A stretch of 64,000 bases of DNA from Methyloligella sp050110875 (GTDB taxonomy: Bacteria > Pseudomonadota > Alphaproteobacteria > Rhizobiales > Methyloligellaceae). This document shows positions 49,603 through 58,616 of this stretch, piece after piece. The notes beneath the pieces are model-generated. The model worked only from the letters and a program-made list of their open reading frames with translations, was not told the DNA's origin and did not search any database. The stretch is taken from positions 2,914,001-2,978,000 of the forward strand of contig CP188828.1 in NCBI GenBank assembly GCA_050110875.1, written 5' to 3'. Position 1 is the first letter of the stretch. Each line of letters starts with the position of its first letter. The translations under genes were made by a program, and so were the position numbers.

Positions 49603-50567
49603 GGCGCCGTTTTTCGCTTCTTGTCCTCGCGACGCTTGCAACGGTTTTCGGCTCGGCCGAAGCGCGCGCCTTCCCGGTCGAGGTGCAGAATTGCTTCGAG
49701 ACCGTCCGCTTCGACGCGCCGCCTGAGCGTGCCCTCGTGAACGACACCAACATGGTCCAGACCGTGCTCGATCTCGGCCTGGCGGACCGGTTCGTCGGTG
49801 TCTCGGGCATCGCCGGCGTCGAGGACAAGCTGATCGGCGATCCCGACACGATCGCTGGGCTCAATCAATTCATCACCCGCTACCCGTCTTTGGAATCCGT
49901 GCTCGGCTTGAACCCCGACTTCATGTTCGCCGGCTGGAGCTACGGCTTCTCCGAGGCCACCGGTCTCAATCCGCACTCTCTCGTGGCTCTGGGCGTGAAG
50001 ACCTACACCTTGAGGGAGAGCTGCGTCCGCATCGGCGAGGTCGAGCCGATCAGCATGGAGACCCTCTATGCGGATCTCCGGGCCCTGGGAAAGATCTTCG
50101 ATATCGAGGCGCGTGCTGCGAAGGTCGAGACGGATCTGCGTGCCCGGGTCGCCGATGTCGAGAAGCGTCTGAAAGGCATCGAGGAGCGTCCCCGGGTCAT
50201 GTATTGCGACCATTGCCATGTCGGCACCCCGCCGGTTTCCGCCGGGGCGCAAGCCATGACGTCCCTCATCACCCGGCTCGGCGGCGGCACCAATATCTTC
50301 GATGATGTGGACGACAGCTATATCCGCGCGAGCTGGGAGGAGATGGCCCGGCGCAATCCCCAATGGATCATCGTCAACGACCATCGCGTGCCCATCGAAT
50401 CGACCATCGACTATCTGATCTCCCGGCCCGAACTGAGCCATGTGGAGGCGATCCGCAAGCGGCAATTCATCCCCCTGACCTATGCCGAGCAGACGCCGTC
50501 CACCCGCAGTGTCGATGGGCTGGAGAAGATCGCCCGCGCCCTCCATCCGGAGCGCTTCGCGAAATGA
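49599..50567 (+). CDS. Periplasmic substrate-binding protein (BtuF/FepB type)
   Basis: The 322-residue product has a signal peptide (FSLLVLATLATVFGSAEARA) and the two-lobed helical-backbone fold (FDAPPERALVNDTNMVQTVLDLGLADRFVGVSG, LESVLGLNPDFMFAGWSYGF, EEMARRNPQWIIVND, in pieces). It delivers ligand to the FecCD permease encoded next, overlapped by ATGA at both ends. An unusual CDHCH segment near residue 206 (RVMYCDHCHVGTPP) sits near the lobe junction and could bind metal. The ligand is predicted to be a corrinoid or cobalt complex from the riboswitch. Confidence 0.9.
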   Translation: MRRRFSLLVLATLATVFGSAEARAFPVEVQNCFETVRFDAPPERALVNDTNMVQTVLDLGLADRFVGVSGIAGVEDKLIGDPDTIAGLNQFITRYPSLESVLGLNPDFMFAGWSYGFSEATGLNPHSLVALGVKTYTLRESCVRIGEVEPISMETLYADLRALGKIFDIEARAAKVETDLRARVADVEKRLKGIEERPRVMYCDHCHVGTPPVSAGAQAMTSLITRLGGGTNIFDDVDDSYIRASWEEMARRNPQWIIVNDHRVPIESTIDYLISRPELSHVEAIRKRQFIPLTYAEQTPSTRSVDGLEKIARALHPERFAK

Positions 50568-51628
50568 GTCAGGCAGTCGAGACGGAGGACAGTATAGCGC
50601 GCCCCGCACAGCCGAAAGGCGTCCTCTTCTGGGGCCTCGCCCTGACCGCGCTCCTGCTCCTGTCCTGCATCGTCGCGGTGGGCATCGGTCCGGTCTCCAT
50701 CGCCGTCGGCAAGGTTGTCGATATCGTCGCCGGGCAGCTTGGTTGGCCGGTCGCCTCTGCCGGCTGGAGCTTGGCCGAGCAGAACATCGTCTGGGAACTG
50801 CGCTTGCCGCGCGTGCTGCTCGGCGCCATCGCGGGCGCAGGGCTCGCCGTGGTCGGGGCCGTGCTGCAGGTGCTCACCCGCAACCCGCTTGCCGATCCAT
50901 ATCTCTTCGGCGTCTCCGCCGGGGCGGCCCTCGGCGCCGTCATCGTGATTCTCCATGTCGGACCCTTCGCCGGCATGTTCGGTCTTCCGGCCGCGGCCTT
51001 CGTCGGCGCCATGGCCGCCATGCTGCTCGTCTTTGCTGCCGCCCATGGCGGCGGGCAGACGCCCTCCAGCGGCCGCCTCGTCCTCACCGGCGTGGCCGTC
51101 GCCTTCATCCTGCAAGCCGTCACCAACACCCTCATCGTCGGCGATGCCCACCGCGCCGGCGAGACGGTGCTGTTCTGGATGATGGGCGGTCTGGCGACGG
51201 CCCGCTGGGACAGTTTGCTGGCGCCGGCCCTCGCCACCGTCCTCGGCACCCTATGGCTCTCCTTACGTGCCTCGACCGTCAACGCGCTCGCCTTCGGCGA
51301 CGAGACCGCCCAGGCTCTCGGCATCCATGTCGGCCGGCTGCGCATCGAGGTGCTTGCCGTGGCCTCTCTTATCACTGGCACCATCGTCGCCTCTTGCGGC
51401 GGCATCGGCTTCGTCGGCCTGATGCTGCCCCACATCACCCGCTTCTTCGTCGGCGGTAATCTCAAGCGCCTCCTGCCGATCGCCGCGCTGCTCGGCGCCA
51501 TCTTCCTGGTCTGGGTCGACGCCCTGTCGCGCACCGTTTTCGCGCCGCGGGAGATCCCTCTCGGCGTCGTCACATCTCTGATCGGCGGTGTCTTCTTCCT
51601 CTGGCTCATGCGCAAGAAGAGGATCTGA
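50564..51628 (+). CDS. FecCD-family ABC permease (BtuC type)
   Basis: A 354-residue inner-membrane permease with about ten TM helices. Family motifs are ELRLPRVLLGAIAGAGLAVVGAVLQVLTRNPLADPYLFGVSAGAALGAV, LGIHVGRLRIEVLAVASLITGTIVASCGGIGFVGLMLPHITR and IPLGVVTSLIGGVFFLWLM (in pieces). ATG 50564 overlaps the binding-protein stop; an open frame reaching back to 50363 overlaps that gene and is not used. Confidence 0.93.
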   Translation: MSQAVETEDSIARPAQPKGVLFWGLALTALLLLSCIVAVGIGPVSIAVGKVVDIVAGQLGWPVASAGWSLAEQNIVWELRLPRVLLGAIAGAGLAVVGAVLQVLTRNPLADPYLFGVSAGAALGAVIVILHVGPFAGMFGLPAAAFVGAMAAMLLVFAAAHGGGQTPSSGRLVLTGVAVAFILQAVTNTLIVGDAHRAGETVLFWMMGGLATARWDSLLAPALATVLGTLWLSLRASTVNALAFGDETAQALGIHVGRLRIEVLAVASLITGTIVASCGGIGFVGLMLPHITRFFVGGNLKRLLPIAALLGAIFLVWVDALSRTVFAPREIPLGVVTSLIGGVFFLWLMRKKRI

Positions 51629-51640
51629 ACGGGAGTCCTT

Positions 51641-52399
51641 ATGAGACTGAAATCAAACGGCGAAACGGCCGAAGTCCTCATTCTCTACGGGCGCGCCGCC
51701 TTCGACCGGACCCAAAGCCTGAAGCAGCTCCGCGAAGCTCTCAAGGAGCAGCTTCCTGCGGCATGGGAGGAGAGTCGTATCGAGATCGCCTTCGGCGATC
51801 TGACCGGCCCGTCGCTGCCTCAAGTGCTGGACGGGTTGATGGCGGAGGGGGTCAGAAACGCCGCTATCGTGACCTGCATGGTTCCGGCCGACCCCGCGCT
51901 CTCCACCTGGCTCGCCGGTGCGCTCAGCCAATGGCGGCAGGACCGGCGAAGCGAGATGCAGGTCCGCTTGCTGCCGCCCGTGGAGCAGGCGCTCGATTTT
52001 CCGCGCGCGATCGTTCAGTTGCTTGCGCAGCCCGACAGCAAGGACGTCGCGCTCACCGAGCCGAGCCTCGGCAAGCCCGGCTGGTCCAAGGTGCCGGAGC
52101 ATAATCGCCAGATTTATTTCTGCATGGGCGCCCGCTGCGCCCATCGGCTCGCAGAACCGCTCTGGCAGCATCTGCGGGCGCGGATGAAGGAGCATCGGTC
52201 TCTCGGAGCCGGAGCGGAACGCGTTATGTGCGTCCGTTGCAGCTGTCTCTTTCCCTGCAATCTCGGGCCCCTGATGACCGTCTATCCCGGCGGCATCTGG
52301 TATGGCGGCCTCACCATGGAGCGCATCGACCGTATCGTGGCGGAGCATCTCGTGAAGGGTGTGCCCGTGCAGGATTTCATCGTCCACGTCACGCGGTGA
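51641..52399 (+). CDS. CbiX-like / thioredoxin-fold [2Fe-2S] ferredoxin fusion
   Basis: The 252-residue protein has two parts. Residues 1-125 follow the CbiX/sirohydrochlorin chelatase fold (VLILYGRAAFDRTQSLKQLREAL, IEIAFGDLTGPSLPQVLDGLMAEGVRNAAIV). However, the usual GHGS histidine is Y (LYGR) and the second motif histidine is missing (MVPADPAL), so chelatase activity is doubtful. Residues about 155-252 are a ferredoxin with CMGARC and CSCLFPC ligands and YPGGIWYGGLT. It closes the B12-controlled uptake operon, 12 bases after the permease. A reductive role on imported corrinoid is conceivable. Confidence 0.82.
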   Translation: MRLKSNGETAEVLILYGRAAFDRTQSLKQLREALKEQLPAAWEESRIEIAFGDLTGPSLPQVLDGLMAEGVRNAAIVTCMVPADPALSTWLAGALSQWRQDRRSEMQVRLLPPVEQALDFPRAIVQLLAQPDSKDVALTEPSLGKPGWSKVPEHNRQIYFCMGARCAHRLAEPLWQHLRARMKEHRSLGAGAERVMCVRCSCLFPCNLGPLMTVYPGGIWYGGLTMERIDRIVAEHLVKGVPVQDFIVHVTR

Positions 52400-52887
52400 G
52401 ATGCTCCCCGTCGCCCCATGCAACCGCTCCATATTTGAGCCACGATTTTGCGGCCTTCGCGCCGCACTGTGTCGGCAACAAGGTCTTTTCGTGTCATGGC
52501 GCGATCGTCCTTGCCGTTTCGGCCCCGCTGCGCTTCCATTCGAATTGAGGAAAATTTAACCCTCTTCAAGCGCCGGGCGCCGGGAATGCCGGAATTGCCC
52601 GCGAACGATAATTCGCAGGGGTAGAGAACTGGGGGACTTTGGAGGGACGCGATGCGTCTTGCCCTCAAGCTCGTCTCATATCCGGGTGGCAGCGGTCCGC
52701 CGGATCCTGGTGCGACCGGCCGCGACAGCCGGCGCCCGCCACATTCTTCTTTTCTATCGACCTGTCGCGCCGATGGTTTCGGCGGCGCGGGGCCGTAGCG
52801 GCATTCTTCACGAGCGGCGAAAGGGGGCGGTCGAGCAGGAGCCATAAGCGTGAGCGCGCCGCGGAACAGTATGAGGGAGGGACCTCG
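52400..52887. other. Intergenic region with no recognised feature
   Basis: About 490 bases between the fusion gene and the SH3 gene. An open frame reads through part of it, in frame with the SH3 gene, but has no ribosome site or protein-like sequence. I see no clear terminator, promoter or RNA; a GC-rich repeat-like GCGCCGGGCGCCGGG at 52571-52585 is the only local oddity. Confidence 0.5.
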
Positions 52888-54054
52888 ATGAGTAACAGGC
52901 AACACGATAGGCTGAGAATGTCGCCGGCGATGGGCACGGCGGGATGGCCACAGCAAAGGGCGCCCCAGCCGCTCCATCCGCGCGAAGAGCTCACCCATGA
53001 TGCTTTGGCCCGGCATATCGCGCCGGAGCCGCCCCGTCACCCCGTCGAGAGGCCTCGCCCGCCCGTTCCCCCGGGACAGCCGAAACGGACCCAGACGCAA
53101 CCGTCGCCTCTCGACCCGAGAGGATGGTCCCAAAAGCAGCTGATGTTCGCCGGCGCGGGCGGCATAGTGCTGTTGAGCCTGCTCGTCTTCACCCTCGTCA
53201 TGCTGCTGTCGCCTGGCACGCCGCCGGTCGACAAATCCATCGAGGCGCGTCTGGAAGAAGACGCCGAGGCGGGGCTGCAATCCGTCTCCGTCTCGCCGGC
53301 CGAGGCCGCCACCGCACCCGACCAGGATGCGCCGCCGGTGAAGCCGGTGCTGACCACGTCTTCCATGATCGAGACGGTGCCGGCGGCGGCCGTTCCCTTT
53401 CCCATCGCCATCGACGGCACCGACGGGGTGCCGGCCCGGAGCGCCGTGGCGGTCGCGGGCCTTCCTAGCGGGGCGCGGTTCTCCGTGGGCCGCCCTTTTG
53501 GCGCGGACGGATGGAACTTGAGAACCGACGAGATCGGCGATGTCGCGCTTACCGTGCCGCCCAGTGCCGCCGGCACCCACGATATCGATATTTCGGTGGT
53601 CACGGCGCAAGGCGATGTGATCGCCGCTGCCAAGACCAAGCTCGTCGTCCAGGGATCCACCCCGGCCGATCCGACCCCCGGGACGGTCGCGCAACAGGGT
53701 GAACAACAGAGCGAGCCGGCCCTTCAGCCCGCCGCCGCGACGGCGCCGGCCTCTGAGACCGCGGCCGCGGCCGAGACCGAGCAGGGCGATGGGGCGAATG
53801 CACCGGCGCAACGGCCGTCTGCTTTGGCGCCGCCTTCCGGCGATGCCCCGTCTGCCGATGCGAAATGGATGACCGCCACCACGGCGGTGAACATGCGGGA
53901 CAAGCCCTCCTCGTCCGGCAAGGCCATCGGTGTGGTGCAAAAGGGGAATCGCGTCCAAGTCTCGGAAGAGCAATATGGCTGGCTGAAAGCCACCGATACG
54001 GAAAAGGGACAGACGGGCTGGATCTACGAGCGCTTCCTGAAGGCGGCGGAATAG
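52888..54054 (+). CDS. Membrane-anchored bacterial SH3 (SH3b) domain protein
   Basis: This 388-residue protein starts with a proline- and arginine-rich cytoplasmic segment (1-80) and has one TM helix at about 85-108. A long A/P/E-rich periplasmic linker includes a beta-rich part near 180-260 (VAGLPSGARFSVGRPFGADGWNL). The final domain (about 327-388) is SH3b: ATTAVNMRDKPSSSGKAIGVVQKGNRVQVSEEQYGWLKATDTEKGQTGWIYERFL. SH3b domains bind cell-wall peptides or proteins. GAGGGAGGG precedes ATG 52888. It is convergent with cobB and unrelated to it in function. Confidence 0.82.
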   Translation: MSNRQHDRLRMSPAMGTAGWPQQRAPQPLHPREELTHDALARHIAPEPPRHPVERPRPPVPPGQPKRTQTQPSPLDPRGWSQKQLMFAGAGGIVLLSLLVFTLVMLLSPGTPPVDKSIEARLEEDAEAGLQSVSVSPAEAATAPDQDAPPVKPVLTTSSMIETVPAAAVPFPIAIDGTDGVPARSAVAVAGLPSGARFSVGRPFGADGWNLRTDEIGDVALTVPPSAAGTHDIDISVVTAQGDVIAAAKTKLVVQGSTPADPTPGTVAQQGEQQSEPALQPAAATAPASETAAAAETEQGDGANAPAQRPSALAPPSGDAPSADAKWMTATTAVNMRDKPSSSGKAIGVVQKGNRVQVSEEQYGWLKATDTEKGQTGWIYERFLKAAE

Positions 54055-54071
54055 GAGGCGCGTCTCCTGAC

Positions 54072-55406
54072 TCAGTCGCCAGCGCTGTCGATCAGATGGA
54101 AAAACGCGCCGGTGACGCTGCCCCGCCGTGCCCCGGTGTCCTCCACCGGCTCCCCGCCCGAATTCTCGATCCTCGCTAGCGGCGTGTCAGGCTGATCGAG
54201 GATCGTCGCATAGTGGAATTCGTGGCCGTAAAGCGTTCGGCCGGGCAGGGCAGGCGCATCCGCGGCGAGTTCGGCCCGCCGATAACCGAGATGCAGCCGG
54301 CGTTCGGCAAAGGATGTCTTCAGCCCCAACAGCCCCAGCATGGCATGGCTCTGCCCGTCCGCGTCTTCGAGGGTCTCGCCCAGCACCATATAGCCGCCGC
54401 ACTCTCCGTGAATGGGCATGCCGCGTGCCGCTGCCGCCGTCATCCCCGCCCTGAATGTCTCTGCCTCGGCTAACGCCGCGCCATGAAGCTCCGGGTAGCC
54501 GCCCGGCAGCCAGATAGCATCGCAATCCGCCCCGGGCGCTTCGTCGGCGAGGGGCGAAAAGGGCAGGATCTCCGCCCCCGCCGCGCGCCACCCGGCCAGA
54601 AGATGCGGATAGACGAAGGAGAAGACCCGATCCTGGGCAAGCGCGATCCGCTGACCCGGCGGGAGAAGCGGCACGCCGCTCCCGTCATCGGCACCATCGG
54701 TCTTCAGCGGCCGCGCCGTTGCCAGAACCTTGTCCAGCGATACGGACTCCCGCAGCGCCGCCGCGAGTCTGTCGAGCTTTCTGTCCAGTCCGAGCGTCTC
54801 GCCCGCCTGCACCAGGCCGAGATGCCGCTCCGGCAGGCGCAAAGCCTGATCGCGCCCAATCGCACCGAGAACGGGCAGCCCGATCGCCGCCAGCGCCTCC
54901 CGCACCATCCCCTCGTGGCGCGGACTTCCCACACCGTTCAGGATCGCCCCTGCAATCTCGACATCGTTCCGATAGGTCTTGCAGCCCAGGGCCACGGCGG
55001 CGGCGGTCTCCGCCTGCGCGGCGACATCGAGCACCAGGAGCACCGGCCAGCCGGTCGACGCCGCCAGATCCGCCGTCGAGCCGTTCCCGGCTTGCCCGCG
55101 CGCACCCGCCCCGTCGAACAGCCCCATAACGCCCTCCACGAGGGAGAGCGCAGCTTCGGACCCCAACGCGAACGCCAGATGGTGGAGCAAGGCAGGACGC
55201 ATTCCCCAGCTATCGAGATTGACCGCCGTGCGGCCCGCGGCCTCGGTCAGGAAGGCGGGGTCGATATAGTCGGGCCCGCATTTGAAGGGCTGGACGACCA
55301 TCCCCTGCTGGCGGAAGGCCCGCGCCAGGCCGAGGCTCACGGTGGTCTTGCCGGCGCCGGAGCGCGGCGCGGCGACGATCAAACCGCGCGGTCGCGTCCC
55401 GCTCAT
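54072..55406 (-). CDS. cobB: Cobyrinate/hydrogenobyrinate a,c-diamide synthase
   Basis: A 444-residue enzyme with an N-terminal dethiobiotin-synthetase-like ATPase domain (RGLIVAAPRSGAGKTTVSLGLARAF, KCGPDYIDPAF, SLVEGVMGLFDG) and a C-terminal class-I glutamine amidotransferase (PGGYPELHGAALAEAE, IHGECGGYMVLGE with nucleophile cysteine, GHEFHYA). It amidates side chains a and c using glutamine and ATP. ATG 55406 overlaps the cobA stop (ATGA). It ends the minus-strand cob run. Confidence 0.94.
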   Translation of the reverse strand: MSGTRPRGLIVAAPRSGAGKTTVSLGLARAFRQQGMVVQPFKCGPDYIDPAFLTEAAGRTAVNLDSWGMRPALLHHLAFALGSEAALSLVEGVMGLFDGAGARGQAGNGSTADLAASTGWPVLLVLDVAAQAETAAAVALGCKTYRNDVEIAGAILNGVGSPRHEGMVREALAAIGLPVLGAIGRDQALRLPERHLGLVQAGETLGLDRKLDRLAAALRESVSLDKVLATARPLKTDGADDGSGVPLLPPGQRIALAQDRVFSFVYPHLLAGWRAAGAEILPFSPLADEAPGADCDAIWLPGGYPELHGAALAEAETFRAGMTAAAARGMPIHGECGGYMVLGETLEDADGQSHAMLGLLGLKTSFAERRLHLGYRRAELAADAPALPGRTLYGHEFHYATILDQPDTPLARIENSGGEPVEDTGARRGSVTGAFFHLIDSAGD

Positions 55407-56215
55407 GGGGTATGCCCCGCAAGCGCCGTCCGCAGCTTTCCGCCCAGCGCGGCGATCTTGCCGATCACCACGATTGCCGGCGCACCGACATCGTGGGCCC
55501 TGGCATCCTCGGCCGCTGTCGCAAGCCGTGTGTCGACGATCCGCTCCCCGGCCAGGCTCGCCGAGGCGATGATCGTCACTGGCAAGTCCGGATCGGCGCC
55601 CGCCCGCAGAAAGTCCGACGCGATCGCCTCTAGCCGCGACATCGCCATATAGAGGATCACCGGCTGGCCGGTCTTGGCGATCGCCGCCCAACTCTGCCCA
55701 CCGGGATCGCCCTCCGCCCGGTAGCCTGTTGCGAGGATCACCGCATGGTTGGTGTCCCGGGTCGTCGCCGGAATCCCGGCGAGCGCCGCCCCGGAAAGCC
55801 CCGCCGTCAGCCCCGGCACGATGCGGAACGGGATGCCCGCCGCGGCGAGGGCCTGCGCCTCCTCTCCGCCCCGGCCGAACACGAACGGATCGCCGCCTTT
55901 CAGGCGCAGCACTTTCCGCCCGTCCCGAGCCAACGCGATGATCTTGGCGGTGATCTCGGCCTGCCGGGGCGAGGGCCTGCCGCCCCGCTTGCCGGCGCTA
56001 TGGATCGCGGCATCGGGCCGGGCGAGCGAGAGCACGCGCGCGTCGATCAGCGCATCGTGGACGATGACATCCGCAGCGCGCAGGCCGTGCATCGCCATCA
56101 GGGTGAGCAGGCGCGGGTCGCCCGGTCCGGCTCCCACCAGCCAGACTTCGCCCGGGGCGAATTCGGGGAAGCCCGGAAATGCGTCCGGAAGCTGAGCGGC
56201 GGTCGGATCCTGCAT
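55403..56215 (-). CDS. cobA: Uroporphyrinogen-III C-methyltransferase
   Basis: This 270-residue SAM-dependent methyltransferase makes precorrin-2. Motifs are WLVGAGPGDPRLLTLMA, KRGGRPSPRQAEI, RLKGGDPFVFGRGGEEAQAL and VPGLTAGLSGAALAGIPATTRD. It is a free-standing SUMT, separate from the CysG fusion in the nitrate operon, so flux to corrin and siroheme can be set independently. ATG 56215 overlaps the cobM stop (TGATG); GTG 56218 is an alternative. Confidence 0.93.
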   Translation of the reverse strand: MQDPTAAQLPDAFPGFPEFAPGEVWLVGAGPGDPRLLTLMAMHGLRAADVIVHDALIDARVLSLARPDAAIHSAGKRGGRPSPRQAEITAKIIALARDGRKVLRLKGGDPFVFGRGGEEAQALAAAGIPFRIVPGLTAGLSGAALAGIPATTRDTNHAVILATGYRAEGDPGGQSWAAIAKTGQPVILYMAMSRLEAIASDFLRAGADPDLPVTIIASASLAGERIVDTRLATAAEDARAHDVGAPAIVVIGKIAALGGKLRTALAGHTP

Positions 56216-56979
56216 CACGCCGGCCGCCCCCGGTAGCGCCTCTGATAGCCGGCATCGTAGAGGGCGCTGTCGCGGAAATCCGCCGCCTGCAAAACCGGGC
56301 CGACCAGAATGAGCGCCGTGCGGTCGATCTCTTCATGGCTCGCGACTTTCTCCGCCAGGGTCGCGAGCGTCCCGTGCACGATCGTCTCCTCCGGCCAGCT
56401 CGCCCGATAGACGACTGCTGCCGGACAATCCGCCCCGTAGAAGGGGGTGAGCTCGGCGACCACCCGGTCGAGCGCCTGGATGGAGAGATGGATGGCCAGC
56501 GTTGCGCCGGTCGCGGCAAAGGCGGCCAACGTCTCCTTCGGCGGCATGGCCGAGGCCCGGCCCGGCGTCCGGGTCAGAACGAGGGATTGCGCCACCTCCG
56601 GCAGGGTCAGCTCCTGGCGCAGCGCTGCGGCGGCGGCGGCGAAGGCGGGCACTCCCGGTGTGACCGTGTAGGGAATGCCGAGCCCCTCCAGCCTCCGGAC
56701 CTGCTCGCCCAGCGCGCTCCACACCGAAAGATCGCCCGAGTGAAGCCGCACCACATCCTCGCCCGCCTCGGCCGCGCGGATATATTCGGCGACGATCTCG
56801 TCCAGCGATAGGGGCGCGGTGTTCACGATTCGCGCGCCTTGCGGACAGAACTCGAGCAAAGCGCCGGGAATCAGCGAGCCCGCATAGAGGCAGACCGGGC
56901 AGCGCGCGATCAGATCGCGTCCGCGCAGCGTGATCAGATCCGCCGCACCGGGTCCTGCACCGACGAAATGCACCGTCAT
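56215..56979 (-). CDS. cobM: Precorrin-4 C11-methyltransferase
   Basis: A 254-residue SAM methyltransferase. It opens VHFVGAGPGAADLITLRGRDLIARCPVCLYAGSLIP and has VVRLHSGDLSVWSALGEQVRRLEGLGIPYTVTPGVPAFAAAAAAL and LTRTPGRASAMPPKETLAAFA, which together mark CobM/CbiF. It methylates C11 of precorrin-4. ATG 56979 overlaps the cobE stop; a longer frame to 57531 lies over cobE. Confidence 0.94.
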   Translation of the reverse strand: MTVHFVGAGPGAADLITLRGRDLIARCPVCLYAGSLIPGALLEFCPQGARIVNTAPLSLDEIVAEYIRAAEAGEDVVRLHSGDLSVWSALGEQVRRLEGLGIPYTVTPGVPAFAAAAAALRQELTLPEVAQSLVLTRTPGRASAMPPKETLAAFAATGATLAIHLSIQALDRVVAELTPFYGADCPAAVVYRASWPEETIVHGTLATLAEKVASHEEIDRTALILVGPVLQAADFRDSALYDAGYQRRYRGRPA

Positions 56980-57374
56980 GGCCCGTCTCCCACGGCAATG
57001 GCGCAGGTTGCGCTCGACAGCGTGGCGCTGGAAGAGGCGACACGCGGGGCGAGCAGCCTGGCCGATGGGCCGGCGGCCGCCAAGGCGACGGTCTCGGCCA
57101 CGGATGGCACGCCTTTCAGCGCCACGACGCGGCTCGAAAGGCTGAGCGCCCGTTCGGCGACCTGTTTCATCTCCTCCTCCTCCACGGCGATCAGCGGGAG
57201 CGAAAGCAAGGTGGCGAGATCGCGAAACCCGGCCTCGTGCTGCTTTTCCGCCGGCGTCGCCAGCGCATCGAGCTGCGACGGATCGATCCCGCAGCGCTCC
57301 GCCGCCATGGCGAGCGCCTCGGCGACCGCTTCGCCGGTGACATCTTTCCGGCAACCGAATCCTGCGACCATCAT
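56976..57374 (-). CDS. cobE: CobE (CbiG C-terminal-like) cobalamin biosynthesis protein
   Basis: A 132-residue protein matching the CbiG C-terminal/CobE domain: VAGFGCRKDVTGEAVAEALAMAAERCGI, LDALATPAEKQHEAGFRDLA, LPLIAVEEEEMKQVAE and VVALKGVPSVAETVALAAA. CobE is needed for efficient corrin synthesis, but its exact step is unclear. Both ends overlap neighbours by four bases (cobL before, cobM after), so it is translated in the coupled run. Confidence 0.9.
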   Translation of the reverse strand: MMVAGFGCRKDVTGEAVAEALAMAAERCGIDPSQLDALATPAEKQHEAGFRDLATLLSLPLIAVEEEEMKQVAERALSLSSRVVALKGVPSVAETVALAAAGPSARLLAPRVASSSATLSSATCAIAVGDGP

Positions 57375-58603
57375 GGCTTCGTGACGCGCCAATGGGTGAT
57401 GGGCCTGGCGGGGCGCCAGCCATGCAGACTCCCCACCGCATCCGCCCGGGCGATATCGATCCGCAGCAGATCGCCGCCATGGGCTTCGAAGGCGGTACAC
57501 AAAGTCCGCTCGCCTTCGAGGGTGACGGCATTGGCCGCCAGCCGCCCCCCAGGCTTCAGCGCGGACCATGCCGCCTCAAGCGCCCCGTCCGTCAATCCGC
57601 CGCCGATAAAGACCGCATCCGGTGCGGGCAGGTCCCGCAGCGCCGCCGGCGCTTGCCCCTCGACGATCCGAAGATCGGGCACTCCGAGCGCCGCCGCGTT
57701 GCGCGCCGCCCGTGCCGCCCGGTCGGTCCGGGTCTCGATGCCGATGGCGCGCAGCGAAGGGTGCGACAGCATCCACTCGATGGCGACCGAGCCGGCGCCG
57801 AGCCCGATATCCCAGAGCAGCTCGCCCCGGCGCGGGGCGAGGGAGGACAATACGATCGCCCGCACCTCCCGCTTGGTGAGCTGCCCGTCAGTCTCGTAGA
57901 AGCCGTCGTCCAACCCGGTCCTGAGTCCGATAATGGGCGCATCCGCCTCCGCGGCCACTTCGATCGCCACCGTGTTGAGCGGATCGATCGCATCGAGATC
58001 GAAGGTTTCCGCCTGCGCCGTTCTCACCTGCGCTTCGGGGCCGCCCAGCCGCTCCAGCACCGTCAGCCGGCTCTTGCCGAGCTTCCGCTCCGTCAAAAGC
58101 CTGGCGAGCTTTTCCGGCGTGGTCCCGTCCCAGGTCAGCGCGATGATGCGCGCCCCGGGCTGCAGCGCCGGGACAATTCGTTCCAGCGCCCGGCCATGCA
58201 GCGAGACCGCCGTCACATCCTGCAACGCCCACCCCATGCGCGCGGCGGAAAGCGAAAAGGCCGATGGCTGTGGCAGGCAAAGGATTTCGTCTGGATCGAC
58301 CAGCTCGGCGAGAGGCTTGCCTATGCCGAAATGGAAGGGATCGCCTGAGGCGAGCACCGTGACGTGCGCGCCGCGCCGCGCCAGGATCTTCGGGTAGGCC
58401 TCCTCGATCGGGCTCGGCCAGGCGAGGCTTTCCCCGCGGATCAGCGGTGCGGCCAGCTTGAGGTGCCGCCGTCCGCCGACCACCAGCGCCGCATCCCCGA
58501 TAAGCCGCTTTGCCACGTCGGACAGCCCCGCGGCTCCGTCCTCGCTGATTCCGACGATGGACAGCCACCGTCCGCTCGTGCTGTCTGAAGCTCTCGCATT
58601 CAT
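57371..58603 (-). CDS. cobL: Precorrin-6Y C5,15-methyltransferase (decarboxylating)
   Basis: This 410-residue fusion has an N-terminal CbiE-type methyltransferase (LSIVGISEDGAAGLSDVAKRLI, VTVLASGDPFHFGIGKPL, SAFSLSAARMGWALQDV) and a C-terminal CbiT-type Rossmann methyltransferase with decarboxylase role (LTKREVRAIVLSSLAPRRGELLWDIGLGAGSVAIEW). ATG 58603 is preferred; ATG 58618 is possible but would overlap the divergent cobK start. It is divergent from cobK with a 13-base gap and overlaps cobE. Confidence 0.93.
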   Translation of the reverse strand: MNARASDSTSGRWLSIVGISEDGAAGLSDVAKRLIGDAALVVGGRRHLKLAAPLIRGESLAWPSPIEEAYPKILARRGAHVTVLASGDPFHFGIGKPLAELVDPDEILCLPQPSAFSLSAARMGWALQDVTAVSLHGRALERIVPALQPGARIIALTWDGTTPEKLARLLTERKLGKSRLTVLERLGGPEAQVRTAQAETFDLDAIDPLNTVAIEVAAEADAPIIGLRTGLDDGFYETDGQLTKREVRAIVLSSLAPRRGELLWDIGLGAGSVAIEWMLSHPSLRAIGIETRTDRAARAARNAAALGVPDLRIVEGQAPAALRDLPAPDAVFIGGGLTDGALEAAWSALKPGGRLAANAVTLEGERTLCTAFEAHGGDLLRIDIARADAVGSLHGWRPARPITHWRVTKP

Positions 58604-58616
58604 CTCAGAGACGGCC

